The translations under genes and the position numbers were made by a program. The notes beneath the pieces were generated by a model, which did no database searches, was not told the origin of the DNA, and saw nothing but the letters and a program-made list of their open reading frames with translations. 64,000 nt of DNA from positions 88,336,472 to 88,400,471 of the forward strand of contig CM060707.1 of the NCBI GenBank assembly GCA_030686995.1. Direction: 5' to 3'. The stretch comes from Artemisia argyi (lineage: Eukaryota; Streptophyta; Magnoliopsida; Asterales; Asteraceae). This document shows, piece after piece, positions 37,280 through 49,069 of this stretch. Every line of letters begins with the position of its first letter. The stretch's first letter is position 1.

Positions 37280-38122
37280 GTTATTATTTTCTAATTTTTT
37301 TCTTCAAGGAATATAAGTAGTTTTGAATGTTTGGACGCAACTGCTTATATGTTTATTTTAAAGTAAATATGTAGTTTGTGCCATACTTTTTTTAAATTAA
37401 TTAGCAGCCCTGAATATGCATTTCCAAACATCCCCTAAGAAGAAGTGGATCGATGGCTGGAAGTTGTCTATGTTGAATATTATCGCAAACTTCATCTTCC
37501 GATGTTAAACAGATAATGATGTTTATAAAAATATATCGTAATATTCAGCGGTAGCATATAGGGTGGAAACATAACGGATTTTCCTTTTGTTTATGATTGG
37601 AACAGTTATGTAAATTCCCAAGCCTTCTCGAAGGTATTGAAGTTTTGTCAAGAAAATATGGCAGAAGTTTCCACAAGGACTTCATGTAAGCTCTTATAAG
37701 GTATTTTTAATATTTTTAGTTTTTACAGTTTAGGTTAATCATCCACTGGACCGAATGGATGGTACCTTCATCAAATACTTCGCAATCTCCAACCAAAGAG
37801 AAGGTATGAAACTATTGAGGCCAAAACACAAGGTGACATTCTTTTCAAGGATCATAATTTTCATGTGGTTGGAAAAAGGTCAGATCAGCATCAAGTTTAT
37901 ATCACCACATTTGTTTGAAATTTTTTGAGAGAACCATTAGAAGATCCAATAAATATAGAGTGAATTGGGTTCAGTTGATGAGGATCCTCGGAAATGAATA
38001 TTTGATGATGAGGTAACATAGTTTATGAGCTAAAAAGTGATTGCAATGCACTGATATGAAACCGTAAGCTGATGTGACAATTTTGGAAATGTTTAGGAGC
38101 TGGTGTCTGACTGTGAGCCAAC
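37280..38122 (+). other. Further exon-like scraps before element C
   Basis: Non-coding overall. Pieces near 37600-37690 and 37740-37910 look exon-like (one reads RYETIEAKTQGDILFKDHNF) but I cannot name a family. The stretch is interrupted at 38127 by the target duplication of element C and resumes at 51219. Confidence 0.3.
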
Positions 38123-38127
38123 CTATA

Positions 38128-38620
38128 TGATGATGTATAGTCTATATTTGGGCCACGAGCCTAAATGATAAACATTACTAAGGCCCAAATCCACTATAAG
38201 TGGGCTATCATAACAATGACTTGGGTCGCATCACCAAAGGGATTGGGCTCACGTAGGCCCAAGCCCAACCAAACTATTTATGGTCTAGATAAGGATCTTC
38301 TATCTATGGATAAAGATCCTTGGACCGGATAAGCACCATGCGTGCGAAACGTAAGGAGCACGAAACCTACAAGGATTCTGTGCCTATATAAGGAATGACA
38401 TAATTCCCATTAAAGGTACGATTCACAAAACCCTAAACTCTTTACGAGAACCCTAAAACCGATTACTTACTCTCACACCGGAGGATAATCGTGGGAGACA
38501 ATCCCACGATAAGCCTAACGGTGTTTGTTTGTTTTCTTAGTGCGCAGGTTTCAAGCATTAAGAGCTAATTGGTACGAGAGCAAAAGCCCAAACTAGGAAC
38601 GCCCAACTTTTGTATCAACA
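38128..38620 (+). mobile_element. 5' LTR of element C
   Basis: 493 bp, beginning TGATGATGTATAG and ending TATCAACA. It contains a TATA box (tatataagg) at about 38385, likely driving the element's transcript. It is paired with 50721-51213. Confidence 0.9.
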
Positions 38621-38622
38621 AG

Positions 38623-38639
38623 TGGCGCCATCCGTGGGA
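38623..38639 (+). other. Primer binding site of element C
   Basis: TGGCGCCATCCGTGGGA begins two bases after the 5' LTR. It starts with the TGGCGCC common in Athila/Tat elements, complementary to a tRNA ending GGCGCCA. The rest does not match tRNA-Asp, so I leave the primer tRNA open. Confidence 0.7.
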
Positions 38640-38664
38640 CCCATACTAAGAACTAAGAACTAGA

Positions 38665-40545
38665 ATGACGAAGAACAAAAACTCAAGCCAACGGACTCCG
38701 CAGTTGGAAAAAACACATGATCCCCAGAGGAAGAACCATCAAGATTCGACCTCTAGGCAAGCTTCTGGAACAACCAGTGCACCTTGTCACCAAGAAACAG
38801 GACCAACCCTACCTCTCCCAGCGGTAGAATTGCCTATAAGGACTACCCAAGCCACTACAGTGGTCCCAAGCGTTGAAGAACTTCAGCGCACCCTCTTCAA
38901 TACTCCCCACCAAACGGCACCTATAGTGGACAACACTGTGCCACCTGGCGCACCTAACCGAGATAGGGTGCCCAATACTGAGGCATATATTCTTGCAGCG
39001 GACGAGGACGCACCTGATCTAACATTAAGTAATTTTGTATCCCAAAATTACGAAGCCCTAACCGCCCTCATGCAAGAAGAAGCAAGGAGAAGGTCAAGTA
39101 TGAGCCTGCAAACCCGGCTCAACTTTGGTCCTGAACGCGAAGTATCATCACCGCGCCACCAAAGAGGAAGACGCAAAAATAATGAAAGACGTACCACTAT
39201 CCATGATAGGCTTGGTACGATATCTGACTCAAAATATTCAGAGGAATATGAAGATGGCGAGAGGCGCACTAATGTTCATTCCAGACTTGGCAGTCGAAGG
39301 ATACAAGACCGATTAGGACATCAACATTCACCAAGTGAAGGCTCCTCCAGGTTTGGGAGCAAGAGAATTCACGACAGATTAGGGAGGAGAACATCCCCAA
39401 GTGAAAGCCCCTCTGAAGGAAGCTGGCGCAAGCGCCGCAGAAGAGATTACTCTTCCTCCAGTGACTCCTCGGAGAATGAGGATAAGGAAACAGGACATTG
39501 GAAATCCAGAGGGAGACGTCGCGAGGAAGAAGATGAAGACATGTCTCTTCCGTGCGTCGCCAGAAAGTTGATGCCTTTACAAGACGCATCTGCGACTACT
39601 CTGATCATAAGAAATGGCGCATGCCCACTAATGTTAAAACATATGATTGGACGGGTGATCCTGATGATCACCTAAAAATTTTTGAATCCGTCGCTACTAT
39701 TGAAAATTAGCCACAACCTGTGTAGTGCCACATGTTTAACTCCACGTTAGTAGGGAATGCGCGCACGTGGTTTAGCAAGCTTCCACGTAGGGGCATTGGC
39801 GGGTTTGAAGAGTTACGAAAAGCATTTCGTTTAAACTTTACCCAAAGAAAGAAGTGCGCTAAAAGCCCTGTTGAACTAGCCAGAGTAAAACAGTGTCAAG
39901 GGGAATCAACCAGTGCTTATATAGAACGCTTTAAAGATGAATGCATACACGTAAAAGCGTGTCCCGAAGTCCTAAAAATCTCAGGGTTCATGAATGGGAT
40001 CAATAACCCAGAACTCATCAGGAAGTTGAACGACAAGGTTCCCCAAACCTTCGATGAACTAATGAAGCGCACAAGATCCTTCATACAACAAGAACAGCCT
40101 AGGAGACAATCCAATGATCAAAGCAGCAACCGCAACAAGAATTATCGCAGTCAGGGGAGTGGACGAGATAATGGCAAGTATACCCCTCCCACAAAGACTC
40201 CGAGGGAAATATTTGTAACAGAAGGCGCAAACTTCCCAAAACCTCCACCAATGCGCACCCCAGAGGACAAGCGCATAGGGAATGGATACTGCGAATACCA
40301 TGGCCAAAAGGGCCATACAACCAACGAGTGTGTCCAGCTACGACAACTAATTGAAAAATTAGTAAAGGAAGGTAGGATGGATCACCTCGTAAAGAATATT
40401 AAAGAAGGGAAGGACAAGCAAAGGAATGGAGGCAAGAAAGAGCCTCCCAAAGATAAAGCGGACATCATCTACATGATACAATCATGGCAGCGCAAGACAA
40501 AGCAAAAAGTCAGCCAAAAGTTCTCTTCAGAAAAGGAGATATCCT
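38665..40545 (+). pseudogene. gag region of element C, broken
   Basis: The first ORF (38665-39675) has an arginine/serine/glutamate-rich head with four RLG repeats. A frame change near 39545 leads to a second frame. That frame carries two in-frame TAG codons (about 39708 and 39723) before the capsid-like stretch that includes NSTLVGNARTWFSKLP (39732 on). A zinc knuckle follows at about 40290-40335 (CEYHGQKGHTTNEC). Gag forms the virus-like particle that packages the element's RNA. The breaks make this copy inactive. Confidence 0.8.
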
Positions 40546-40579
40546 TCCCCACTCTAGCTGCGGACAACGCAGTAATAGA

Positions 40580-40950
40580 GCCACTAACCATTGAGATACA
40601 TACTGGGGGACATGACATCCGCCGCATGTATATCGATGGAGGAGCATCCGCAGATATCCTGTATGAACATTGCTTTAAAAGGCTACGACCTGAGATACAA
40701 AGTCAATTGATACCAGCTACAACGTCGCTGATTGGGTTCACAGGAGAAAAGATATGGCCTATGGGGCAATTACGCTTACTTGTAGTTGTGGGCGATGAAC
40801 AACACTCAACAGCAACGTGGATAAATTTCATGGTAATCAAGTCTCCTTCACCGTACAACGGCATCATTGGGAGACCTGGATATCATCCATGCGCGCCGTA
40901 CCATCCACAACACATGGGATGCTCAAATTTCCAGTAGAAGGAGGGATTGT
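40580..40950 (+). pseudogene. Aspartic protease domain of element C, frameshifted
   Basis: The active-site region reads MYIDGGASADILYEHCF; the DGG form of the motif is, as I recall, common in this lineage. The flap-side IIGRPG motif at about 40864 is followed by a frame change at about 40885, after which pol continues in another frame (ORF 40817-41680). Confidence 0.75.
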
Positions 40951-41651
40951 CACCCTCTACAACACCACAGTGCCACCTAAAGAATGCAACACAGTAACCA
41001 GTGAGGTGGAGAATATTCTAGAACAGCGCGCAGAAAAAATGCCAAACTTAAAAGTCGTTATTCATCCTGATTACCCAGATCAACAAATATCGATTGGAGG
41101 ATCTTTATCTGACAAAGGTAAAGCAGCTGTGTGCGCACTCTTGCAGAAGAACCTGAGTATTTTTGTGTGGGAACCAAAGCACATGACCGGAGTGCCACGC
41201 TCTATTATGGAGCACAAGCTACAAATCCGACAAGGATATCCCCCAATACGACAGAAGAAGCACGGTCAGGCCCCAGATCGTGAAAAAACTATCCTGGAAG
41301 AAGTACACAAACTTGTAGACGCAGGTATTATGCGCGAAGTATACTATCACGACTGGCTCTCTAATCCAGTAATGGTAAAAAAGAGCGATGGCAGTTGGAG
41401 GATGTGCGTGGACTTCAAAGACCTCAATAAAGCATGTCCACAGGACTGCTACCCACTGCCAGAGATAGACTGGAAAGTAGAATCCCTGTGCGGATATCCT
41501 TTTAAATGCTTCCTAGACGCATACAAAGGGTACCATCAAATCCAGATGGCAGTGGAGGATGAAGAAAAAACAGCCTTCCACACAAGTCAAGGGGTCTATT
41601 GCTACACAAAAATGCCTTTTGGCCTAAAGAACGCAGGCGCAACATACCAAC

Positions 41652-41948
41652 TGTTAGCCTTGCTATTTTATAAAAGATAACGTCACACATAAAGAAATGG
41701 ACTAGATATCATACAAATAGTACTTTAGGGACTATTATTGTAATATAGGCAAACATGTGATGTAATGAGCCTATAAATACCCCTCATGACTCTTCATGAG
41801 GGGTGTGGGAAAGTGTGTGTAAGTTTTGCTTCATTTCATATTTAATAAACACCTAGTTCTCCACCTTTCTCTCTCTACTTTCTCTCTCTAGAAACATGAT
41901 GTATTTCGATCAACCTCGATCTCCCGAACGTGTTTCTTGGTCATAACA
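41652..41948 (+). promoter_or_regulatory. 5' LTR promoter of element F with hairpin after the TATA box
   Basis: TATAAATA at 41772-41779 is followed at once by a perfect 10-bp inverted repeat, CCCCTCATGA / TCATGAGGGG (about 41780-41803). The hairpin would sit at or near the transcript's 5' end. In the 3' LTR one stem base is changed. Confidence 0.65.
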
Positions 41949-42049
41949 AGTGGTATCAAAGATAACCGGGGGCGAATCGTGGTGTTTTTGGGTGAAAAAT
42001 CGTGTTTTTGGGTGAAATAAGACGAATCTGGGTACTGTTCATCGCTTAA

Positions 42050-42512
42050 TTATCGAGTTTGAAGTTTCTGTCGAGTTTGAGTTTGGTTTTTACCGAGTTT
42101 GGGTCTAGTTTGAATCTTAGCAAGTTAGGATTTAAGAGTTATCGAGTTTGGGAATTAAATCTTATCGAGTTAGGATTTAAGTCATACCGAGTTTGGACTT
42201 ATGGTTGGCGAGTTAGCCTTTTTGCCTTATCGTTCATCGAGTAAGGATATTTGTGGCTACTTACGAAGCGAAACTCTGCCCAAATTTTCTTAACCTTACC
42301 GAGTTTGATAACTTTACCGAGTTTAAGAACTTATCGAGTTTGACAGAAAATGAAACATTACCGAGTTTGATAACTTTACCGAGTTAGGGACATTATCGAG
42401 TTAGGGGCTTATCGAGTTAGGGACATTATCGAGTTAGGGGCTTATCGAGTTACAAAGATCTTATCGAGTTTGAAGGTTACCGAGTTAGGGACAATTATCG
42501 AGTTAGCCAAAA
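42050..42512 (+). repeat. Dispersed CGAGTT word array in element F
   Basis: About 19 copies of (A)TCGAGTT or ACCGAGTT occur in 460 bases at irregular spacing, most followed by TGG/TGA or AGGGG. They lie right after the primer site, in the untranslated leader where packaging signals are expected. A second family, three copies of 'ggagttacRttgtagt', lies at 43097-43263. Confidence 0.75.
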
Positions 42513-44769
42513 AAAAAAAAAGTTTGGTAGTATGAGAAAATTTGAGTAAAATTTATTTTTGAGAGGAGACTAAACGTTCAATTTTTATGCGAAATTCAAA
42601 GTTTGGTATAACGTTGAAAATTTTGGCCCGAAATTCACATTTTTTGGCTAAAATTCAAATTTTTTCGACAAAATTTGGCGTAAAAATTTTTAATACTCAA
42701 ATTTTTCAGGTAACCTTTGTATTGTATTTCATAGTGATTTCCAAATTATGGGCGAGACAATTTTCCAATTTTATTATTGGAGGGAAAATACGGAATCACT
42801 ACGAATCACCCGAAATAGAATTTCAAGCTTCACCAAAACACACCACGGATTGCTTAAACGATCCTGATCAAGAATCACAATCAAATGACAACGGCTAGTA
42901 TCAAATTTTTGAGACTACGGAGTTTTTGTACGATATTGCTTATTTGGGTTTAAAGTTCATTTCACGGGCATGTGTACTTATTTATCTCAAAGTCTAGGGG
43001 TGGATGGATGCATGACTTTCGGAGATACTTGTTTGGGCAAACACTGGTAGAGATAGTGATTAAGACTTGGATTATCTAGTTATACCCGATGTAAGGAGTT
43101 ACATTGTAGTACTCACGGGTTATAGCTATCACTTTAAGGAGTTACGTTGTAGTACTCAGTGTCACATGAAGTTGTGGAGATTCCAAGAGGTGGATATTTC
43201 ATATACTGTTTTTTGGTTTGGGTATATGGCACTACCTATGCTTAAAGGAGTTACATTGTAGTGCTCAGTATAGGTTCTTAGTCACACCTTCGTACAAGAT
43301 TAAGTCACATATCTATGAGATGTTTACTTCATTCTCAGATTGGTTATATTGGGTTCTCTCCATACAGTGGTCATTTACTAGCTAGTTGGAATTTGAAGAG
43401 GTCGCTTAAAGGTTGAAGAGAAGAGAAGAGATTGTAGAATAAAGAGAGTCATATCCTATCAGCATATTCTCACAAATTATGCTATCATGGTCTATCTATA
43501 CTGCATCAGAAGTGTAAAGTACGGGTAATTTTGGCATGTACACACAATAGTATGATGATTTCGATGCATCGCAACCATCAGGAGGGAGAAGAACATGCCA
43601 AAAGAAGTAGTGTTTCATCTCTAGTACGTTGGTTGTTCGAGGGAATTGTGCTTACACTAGAACCAAAGAAGTATTAATGATGTGTACATCGGAGCGTATT
43701 ACCAACCTTATGTGCAATACTATGTGAGTTATGCTATGATGCTCCCAGAACGACAACCACGGTGCAAACTCATTAGTATCTACCTTATCCACTGCGAGAT
43801 GAGAAGAGAGTTGTCAGTTCAGGAGGGAGCAGATGAAAAGGAATAAAGGCTCACTAGTTAGGAGGGAGTAATAACCTAACTAGACCATTACAGTTGAAGT
43901 TCAGAGCTACAAAGACCTTTGCCGTCAGTGTCAAAGATCATACGCCGAGATCGTCGGAAGAGAGAACCTCAAGTCTGCCTCAGTATCTAGACTACAGAGA
44001 CTCTGCGCTTCAACAACGTCAACATAGTTTACTATTGTTGTAATTTACATGTTTATGTGTTTATAGGTCTCATTGTATCCATTCATGTGTGACGATATCT
44101 TGGAGGGAGATTGTTAGCCTTGCTATTTTATAAAAGATAACGTCACACATAAAGAAATGGACTAGATATCATACAAATAGTACTTTAGGGACTATTATTG
44201 TAATATAGGCAAACATGTGATGTAATGAGCCTATAAATACCCCTCATGACTCTCCATGAGGGGTGTGGGAAAGTGTGTGTAAGTTTTGCTTCATTTCATA
44301 TTTAATAAACACCTAGTTCTCCACCTTTCTCTCTCTACTTTCTCTCTCTAGAAACATGATGTATTTCGATCAACCTCGACCTCCCGAACGTGTTTCTTGG
44401 TCATAACACCAACGATTGGTGGACATGGCTTTTGAAAAACAAGTAGGTCGCAACTTGGAGGTCTACGTTGATGACCTTGTCATCAAGAGTCATACAGAGG
44501 AAGAATTGGTCCGCGACATCGAGGAGACGTTCAAAACATTGGGAAAAATAAACATGAAGTTAAATCCCAAGAAGTGCACCTTTGGTGCGACAAAAGGCAT
44601 GTTCCTTGGGTATTTAATAGAACCCGATGGTATCAAGCCTTGCCTAGAAAAAACAAAAGCTGTTATCGATCTCCCTTCACCGCGCACACTGAAAGAAGTC
44701 CAGTCATTAAACAGAAAGCTGGCTGGGCTAAACCGTTTTTTATCTAAGTGAGCAGACAAATCACTCCCT

Positions 44770-45200
44770 CTCTTTAAAACACTCACGAAATGCACAAAAA
44801 AGGGAGACTTTCGTTGGACTGAGGAAGCAGAAGAAGCCTTTCAACAGCTAAAACAGCACCTGGCATCACTCCCCAAACTTGTCGCACCGCGACCAGGGAA
44901 GACTTAATAATGTACTTATCTGCAGCCTACGGAGCACTCAGCGCAGTACTATTAACAGATAGGAACTCCGTCCAAACACCCATATACTTTGTAAGCAAGG
45001 CATTGAAGAAGACAGAGACTAACTACAGCGCCATGGAAAAACTGGTCTTAGCTCTAGTGTTCGCAGCTAAAAGACTGCGCAGATACTTTTAGGCGCACCC
45101 AATAGCTGTGATCACGGACTAGCCAATCAAACAAGTTATCTCTAAACCTGATGCATCAGGACGGCTACAAAAGTGGAGTGTGTTGTTGAGCGAGTATAAC
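44770..45200 (+). pseudogene. First RNase H domain of element C, broken
   Basis: Starts with FRWTEEAEEAFQQLKQHL, then after a frame change MYLSAAYGALSAVLLTD (44910 on) and TNYSAMEKLVLALVFAAKRL. This is the usual gypsy RNase H, which removes the RNA template during reverse transcription. Two TAG codons (about 45090 and 45120) interrupt it. Confidence 0.75.
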
Positions 45201-46184
45201 ATCACGTATAGACCACGCACTGCAATCAAGGGGCAGATATTAGCTGACTTTATTGTTGAAAAGCCAGATACCGATACTCCAACATCAATAAGCAAGACAG
45301 AGTTACAAGAACCTTGGATTTTATTCACAGACGGATCCTCATGTGTGGATGGATCAGGCGCAGGCCTCATCCTTACTAATCCAGAAGGAATGGAGTTCAC
45401 CTACACACTGCGTTTCGAATTCACAGCCACAAACAATGAGGCAGAATACGAAGCCCTACTTGCTGGACTGCGTATTGCAATTCAAATGGGCATACGCAAC
45501 CTAGAGGCAAACATGGATTCCAGGCTAGTAGCTAACCATGTGTTAGGTGAATATGAAGCCAAGGATGAACACATGATCCAATACCTCAAAAAAATCAAGT
45601 CCTTAATTCAGAACTTTGATAGGTTCACAATCAAACAAGTACCAAGAGGGGACAACAGGAAAGCTGACGCGCTTAGCAAGATTGCATCTACAAGCTTTGC
45701 ACACCTATCAAAACAGGTATTGGTAGAAACTCTAAAAAACAAATCAATCTTGGAGATGGAAGTATCCACGGTGATAGAAGAACAGGATCCCACGTGGATG
45801 ACACCTATCATTGAATTTATTAGCAAAGGAATCTTACCACAAGATCAAAAGGATGCTCGAAGAGTGCGGCGCACAGCGCAGAGATTTGAACTAAGAGATG
45901 GCATCCTATATCGACGTTCATTCCTACAACCTTGGCTCCGATGTGTTGGACCTCTTCAAGCATATTATGTAATCCAAGAAATTCACGCTGGATCATGTAG
46001 CATGCACTCGGGACCACGGTTCGTTGTGGCGCGCGCCCTACGATCAGAATATTATTGGCCTACTATGCACCGCGACGCGCGAGATATGATAAAAAAAATG
46101 CAGCAATCGCCAAGTACACAGGCCAATTCCGCGCCAACCACAACAAGAGTTAACCCCTATCACCTCACCATGGCCATTCTATAA
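45180..46184 (+). pseudogene. Additional RNase H (aRNH) and integrase zinc finger of element C
   Basis: The 334-codon stretch opens with the linker after the first RNase H. A second RNase H follows at about residues 41-165: WILFTDGSS, the NNEAEYEALLAGL glutamate motif, MDSRLVANH, and the terminal DNRKADALSKIA. This extra domain is the mark of the Tat clade. An integrase HHCC-type finger region follows (EIHAGSCSMHSGPR, then YYWPTMHRDA). The reading frame breaks near 46110. Confidence 0.85.
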
Positions 46185-47028
46185 ATGGGGCATTGACATC
46201 GCAAGCCCTTTCCCAATTGTAGCGGGAGGGCTAAAATTCCTCATAGTAGCCATAGACTACTTTACAAAGTGGATTGAGGCAAAAGCAGTGGTGAGTATCA
46301 CTGGCAACCATGTAAAATGCTTCGTATGGGACAATATTGTGTGTCGCTTCGGGCTACCTGGAGAAATTATCTCAGATAACGGGAAACAATTCTGCGATAA
46401 CCCATTCAAAGATTGGTTCGCTCAATTGAATATTACACAACACTTTGCTTCAGTGAAACACCCACAATCCAATGGCTTGGTTGAACGCACGAACCGCATT
46501 TTAGGACAAGGGATAAAAGCGCGCCTTGACAGACACAAAGGAAAATGGGTGGACTAGCTATCACATGTTTTATGGGCGCATCGCACCACAATCAAAACCA
46601 GTACCGGAGATACACCATTCTCCCTTGTCTATGGAACAGAAGCCGTCATACCAGCTGAAATTGGAATCCCAACTATACGAACAACAGAGGTAAACGTCAC
46701 AAAAAATGACGAGGAGCGGCGCATAGACTTGGACTTGCTGGAAGAAAGGCGCGAACGCGCAGCTATACGCAAAGCAAAGGCTAAAGCGAAAATGAAGAAG
46801 TATTATGATGCAAAAGTCAAACATACTTCTTTCAGGCCAGGAGACTTTGTATAGCGCGCTAACGACGCAAGCCACGTAGAAGATACAGGCAAGCTTGGAC
46901 CCAAATGGGAAGGACCCTATGAGGTCACCGATGCGCTAGGTAATGGTTCATACAGGTTGCGCGATATGGAAGGTCACGAGCTGGCGCGCACTTGGAATAT
47001 CTGCAATCTCAAAAGATGCTATCTTTAG
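46185..47028 (+). pseudogene. Integrase core and C-terminal part of element C
   Basis: The DDE residues can be placed: D in WGIDIASPFP (about 46190), D in ISDNGKQF (about 46374) and E in NGLVERTNR (about 46484). After an in-frame TAG at about 46555 come AHRTTIKTSTGDTPF, a charged helical stretch, and the GKLGPKWEGPY module. A TAG also replaces a codon at about 46852. Pol ends at the TAG at 47026-47028. Integrase would insert the cDNA copy; this one cannot be made whole. Confidence 0.85.
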
Positions 47029-47747
47029 GAAAGGCTACGGCCCACAAACAGACAACTTTGCACTTTAGTATGTGCCCAATAATTGTTTGTCGTTTAACGT
47101 TCTTTTCTTTATTAGGAATTGTTTTTTATTTTTCAAAAACTTGCAAGTATCAATAAAACGTTATGGTTTCTAGCTAACTCCATAACACATCTTACTTTAT
47201 TGCGTACATTCTTATATGTGTCAATATTGTTATTTTATATTTTTGCCTACATGGCGTGCATGCACTAATTAAGACCCACGATGGTAGAAAGGATGAGTAA
47301 ACCTACTAACTAACTCATTGAGTAAGAGGGTTGCAAACCCATCAACATTGGATCATGCATCCTTGCTAAGCGCCTTACCTTCAAGACGTTGAAGTAAGTT
47401 TTCCTTGCGCACCCCACGAAGGATGCGCAATATCACGTACACTGTACAAGCTTAGCAAATTATGAGCCAAGGCACTTTGTCATTTAATAAGACTTTGCAA
47501 AAATGATGCAAGTCTATTTTCATACTTATGATTTATTTTAAGTCACGCACTTAATTTAAACATAGGTTCCAAAAAGAGTATCTTAATTGATCTTTTTACA
47601 TAAAGGATAACAATTTAAGAAGCGGATACCATAAACACACAAACAAAAGATACAACTTGTTATTTATACGATGCCATACATTTACAAGTTACAAAAAATC
47701 TACACGCTATGACGGTGCTCAGGACTATTTTCTGGTGCAGCGGAGCT
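47029..47747. other. Spacer between pol and the antisense ORF in element C
   Basis: About 720 bases without coding signal. Two convergent reading units end on either side, so it may hold both 3' ends. Confidence 0.5.
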
Positions 47748-49036
47748 TCATGCCTCTTGGAGCTTTCTCAAAAGTAACGCATCCTTAGGCGATACGGTCG
47801 CTACGCTGACTGCAACTCCATCTGATCTGGGAATATGCGCAGCGCCCACACCACATAGGATGGCCTTACCCTTAACACCCTTTTTCTTGGCTGCTCTCTC
47901 CTCGTGCAGTTCCAAGACCTCCTTAAGGGGAACCTCCTTCTCGAGAACGAAGGGGTTCAATATATCACGTGGCTGCGAAAAAACGGGAACCTGCAGCTGC
48001 GACTCGTCAGGATTTAGAAAAAAGTCTGGTTGCGCCTCTGCATCCTCCAAGATGTGTCGCCCAGGGTTAACCCCTCCATAATTAACTTTATGGGGTAATC
48101 CTGATCGCGCTCCAGCCGTGCAATATGGGGAAGCTCAAGCAGCTTCATCCCCTCCATAGCCTTCATCAACTCGTTATAGGCATCAGCATTATAACCGGGC
48201 ACCTCAGCAAGTGCCATAGTCATCAACTTCGCCTCATGGAGCTCCTCCATAGCTTGCGCCCTACCACGCTGCACGGCGCACTGAACTACCTTTACAAAGG
48301 TCTCCACTACCTCCGGGGACTCTAAGGTGCCCATCGCAGCCAGGCGCAAGCCAAGACTGATCAACCACCTACACTCGCAGAAAAAGGATGCATTAGAAGC
48401 AAAGGAGACAAATTAATACATATAGTAAGGCAACATTGCGGAATATACAAAAAACGTACCTGCGCTCAGCTATTGTAGACATAAGATGAGGATATAATTC
48501 TTCATCATATTCTATACTAAGGCCGCGCAGCTTCTCCTCCTGCTCCTTCAGTATCTTCTCCATGCGAAGGCGAAATTTGTCAATATGGCTAAAGTGCTCG
48601 GCCTTTTTCTCCTCAAGATACCTTACCCCCAGGTAAGGTTCGCCTTGAACTGATGCAGTTCCCCGCGGGCATGTTGCAACTCAGCCATCATGGTCAACTT
48701 TTCGTCAGTGACCTTGTCCGCATGCGCCTTGACGGACCCTACCTCCGCTTGCGCATCAGCTAACTGCGCGCGGAGCAGGGTAATCTCCTCGTCCTTCTGC
48801 GTGAGGCTGCTGCTCTCCTCAACATACCGCATCTTCAACTGAGTGACCAACTCAGTCTGATGCCCAGCAGCAGCAGCTAGCTCCTCTAATAACTGCTGCG
48901 CAGACACCTCTCCAGCCACCTTCACTGTCTCCTCCACGTTTGCATTCTGAGGAGGGACCACGCTTTCCACAAAAGTCGCATCACCCTCTGCAGCTTGGTC
49001 ACTACAAAGCATAAGTAGAAGGTTAAAGCATCTATG

Positions 49037-49069
<33 letters not shown>

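Larger units (their letters stand above)
41652..44408 (+). mobile_element. Non-autonomous small LTR retrotransposon F, 2,757 bp, nested in C
   Basis: Two 297-bp LTRs (41652-41948 and 44112-44408) begin TGTTAGCC and end CATAACA. They are flanked by the 5-bp duplication ccaac (41647-41651 and 44409-44413). A tRNA-iMet primer site (TGGTATCAAAGATAAC from 41951) and a purine tract (ggagggagat ending at 44111) complete the structure. The LTRs differ at two positions by eye, so it is young. The 2,163-bp interior encodes no retroelement protein. Ends and primer site are Ty1/copia-like. It is a non-coding element that must borrow enzymes. Confidence 0.92.
40950..44770 (+). pseudogene. Reverse transcriptase of element C, split by element F
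   Basis: The first half (to 41651) includes WRMCVDFKDLNKACP, FLDAYKGYHQI and MPFGLKNAGATYQ. The second half resumes at 44414 with LVDMAFEKQ and the YVDD catalytic box (about 44464). Between them element F is inserted with the duplication ccaac. A TGA at about 44749 ends the second half early. Together they cover the finger, palm and thumb regions, but the gene is disabled. Confidence 0.88.

Noticed and set aside
41652..41948. Cassandra-type TRIM (5S rRNA promoter in the LTR)
   Set aside because: No 5S-like A, IE or C boxes in the LTR; it has a TATA box instead.
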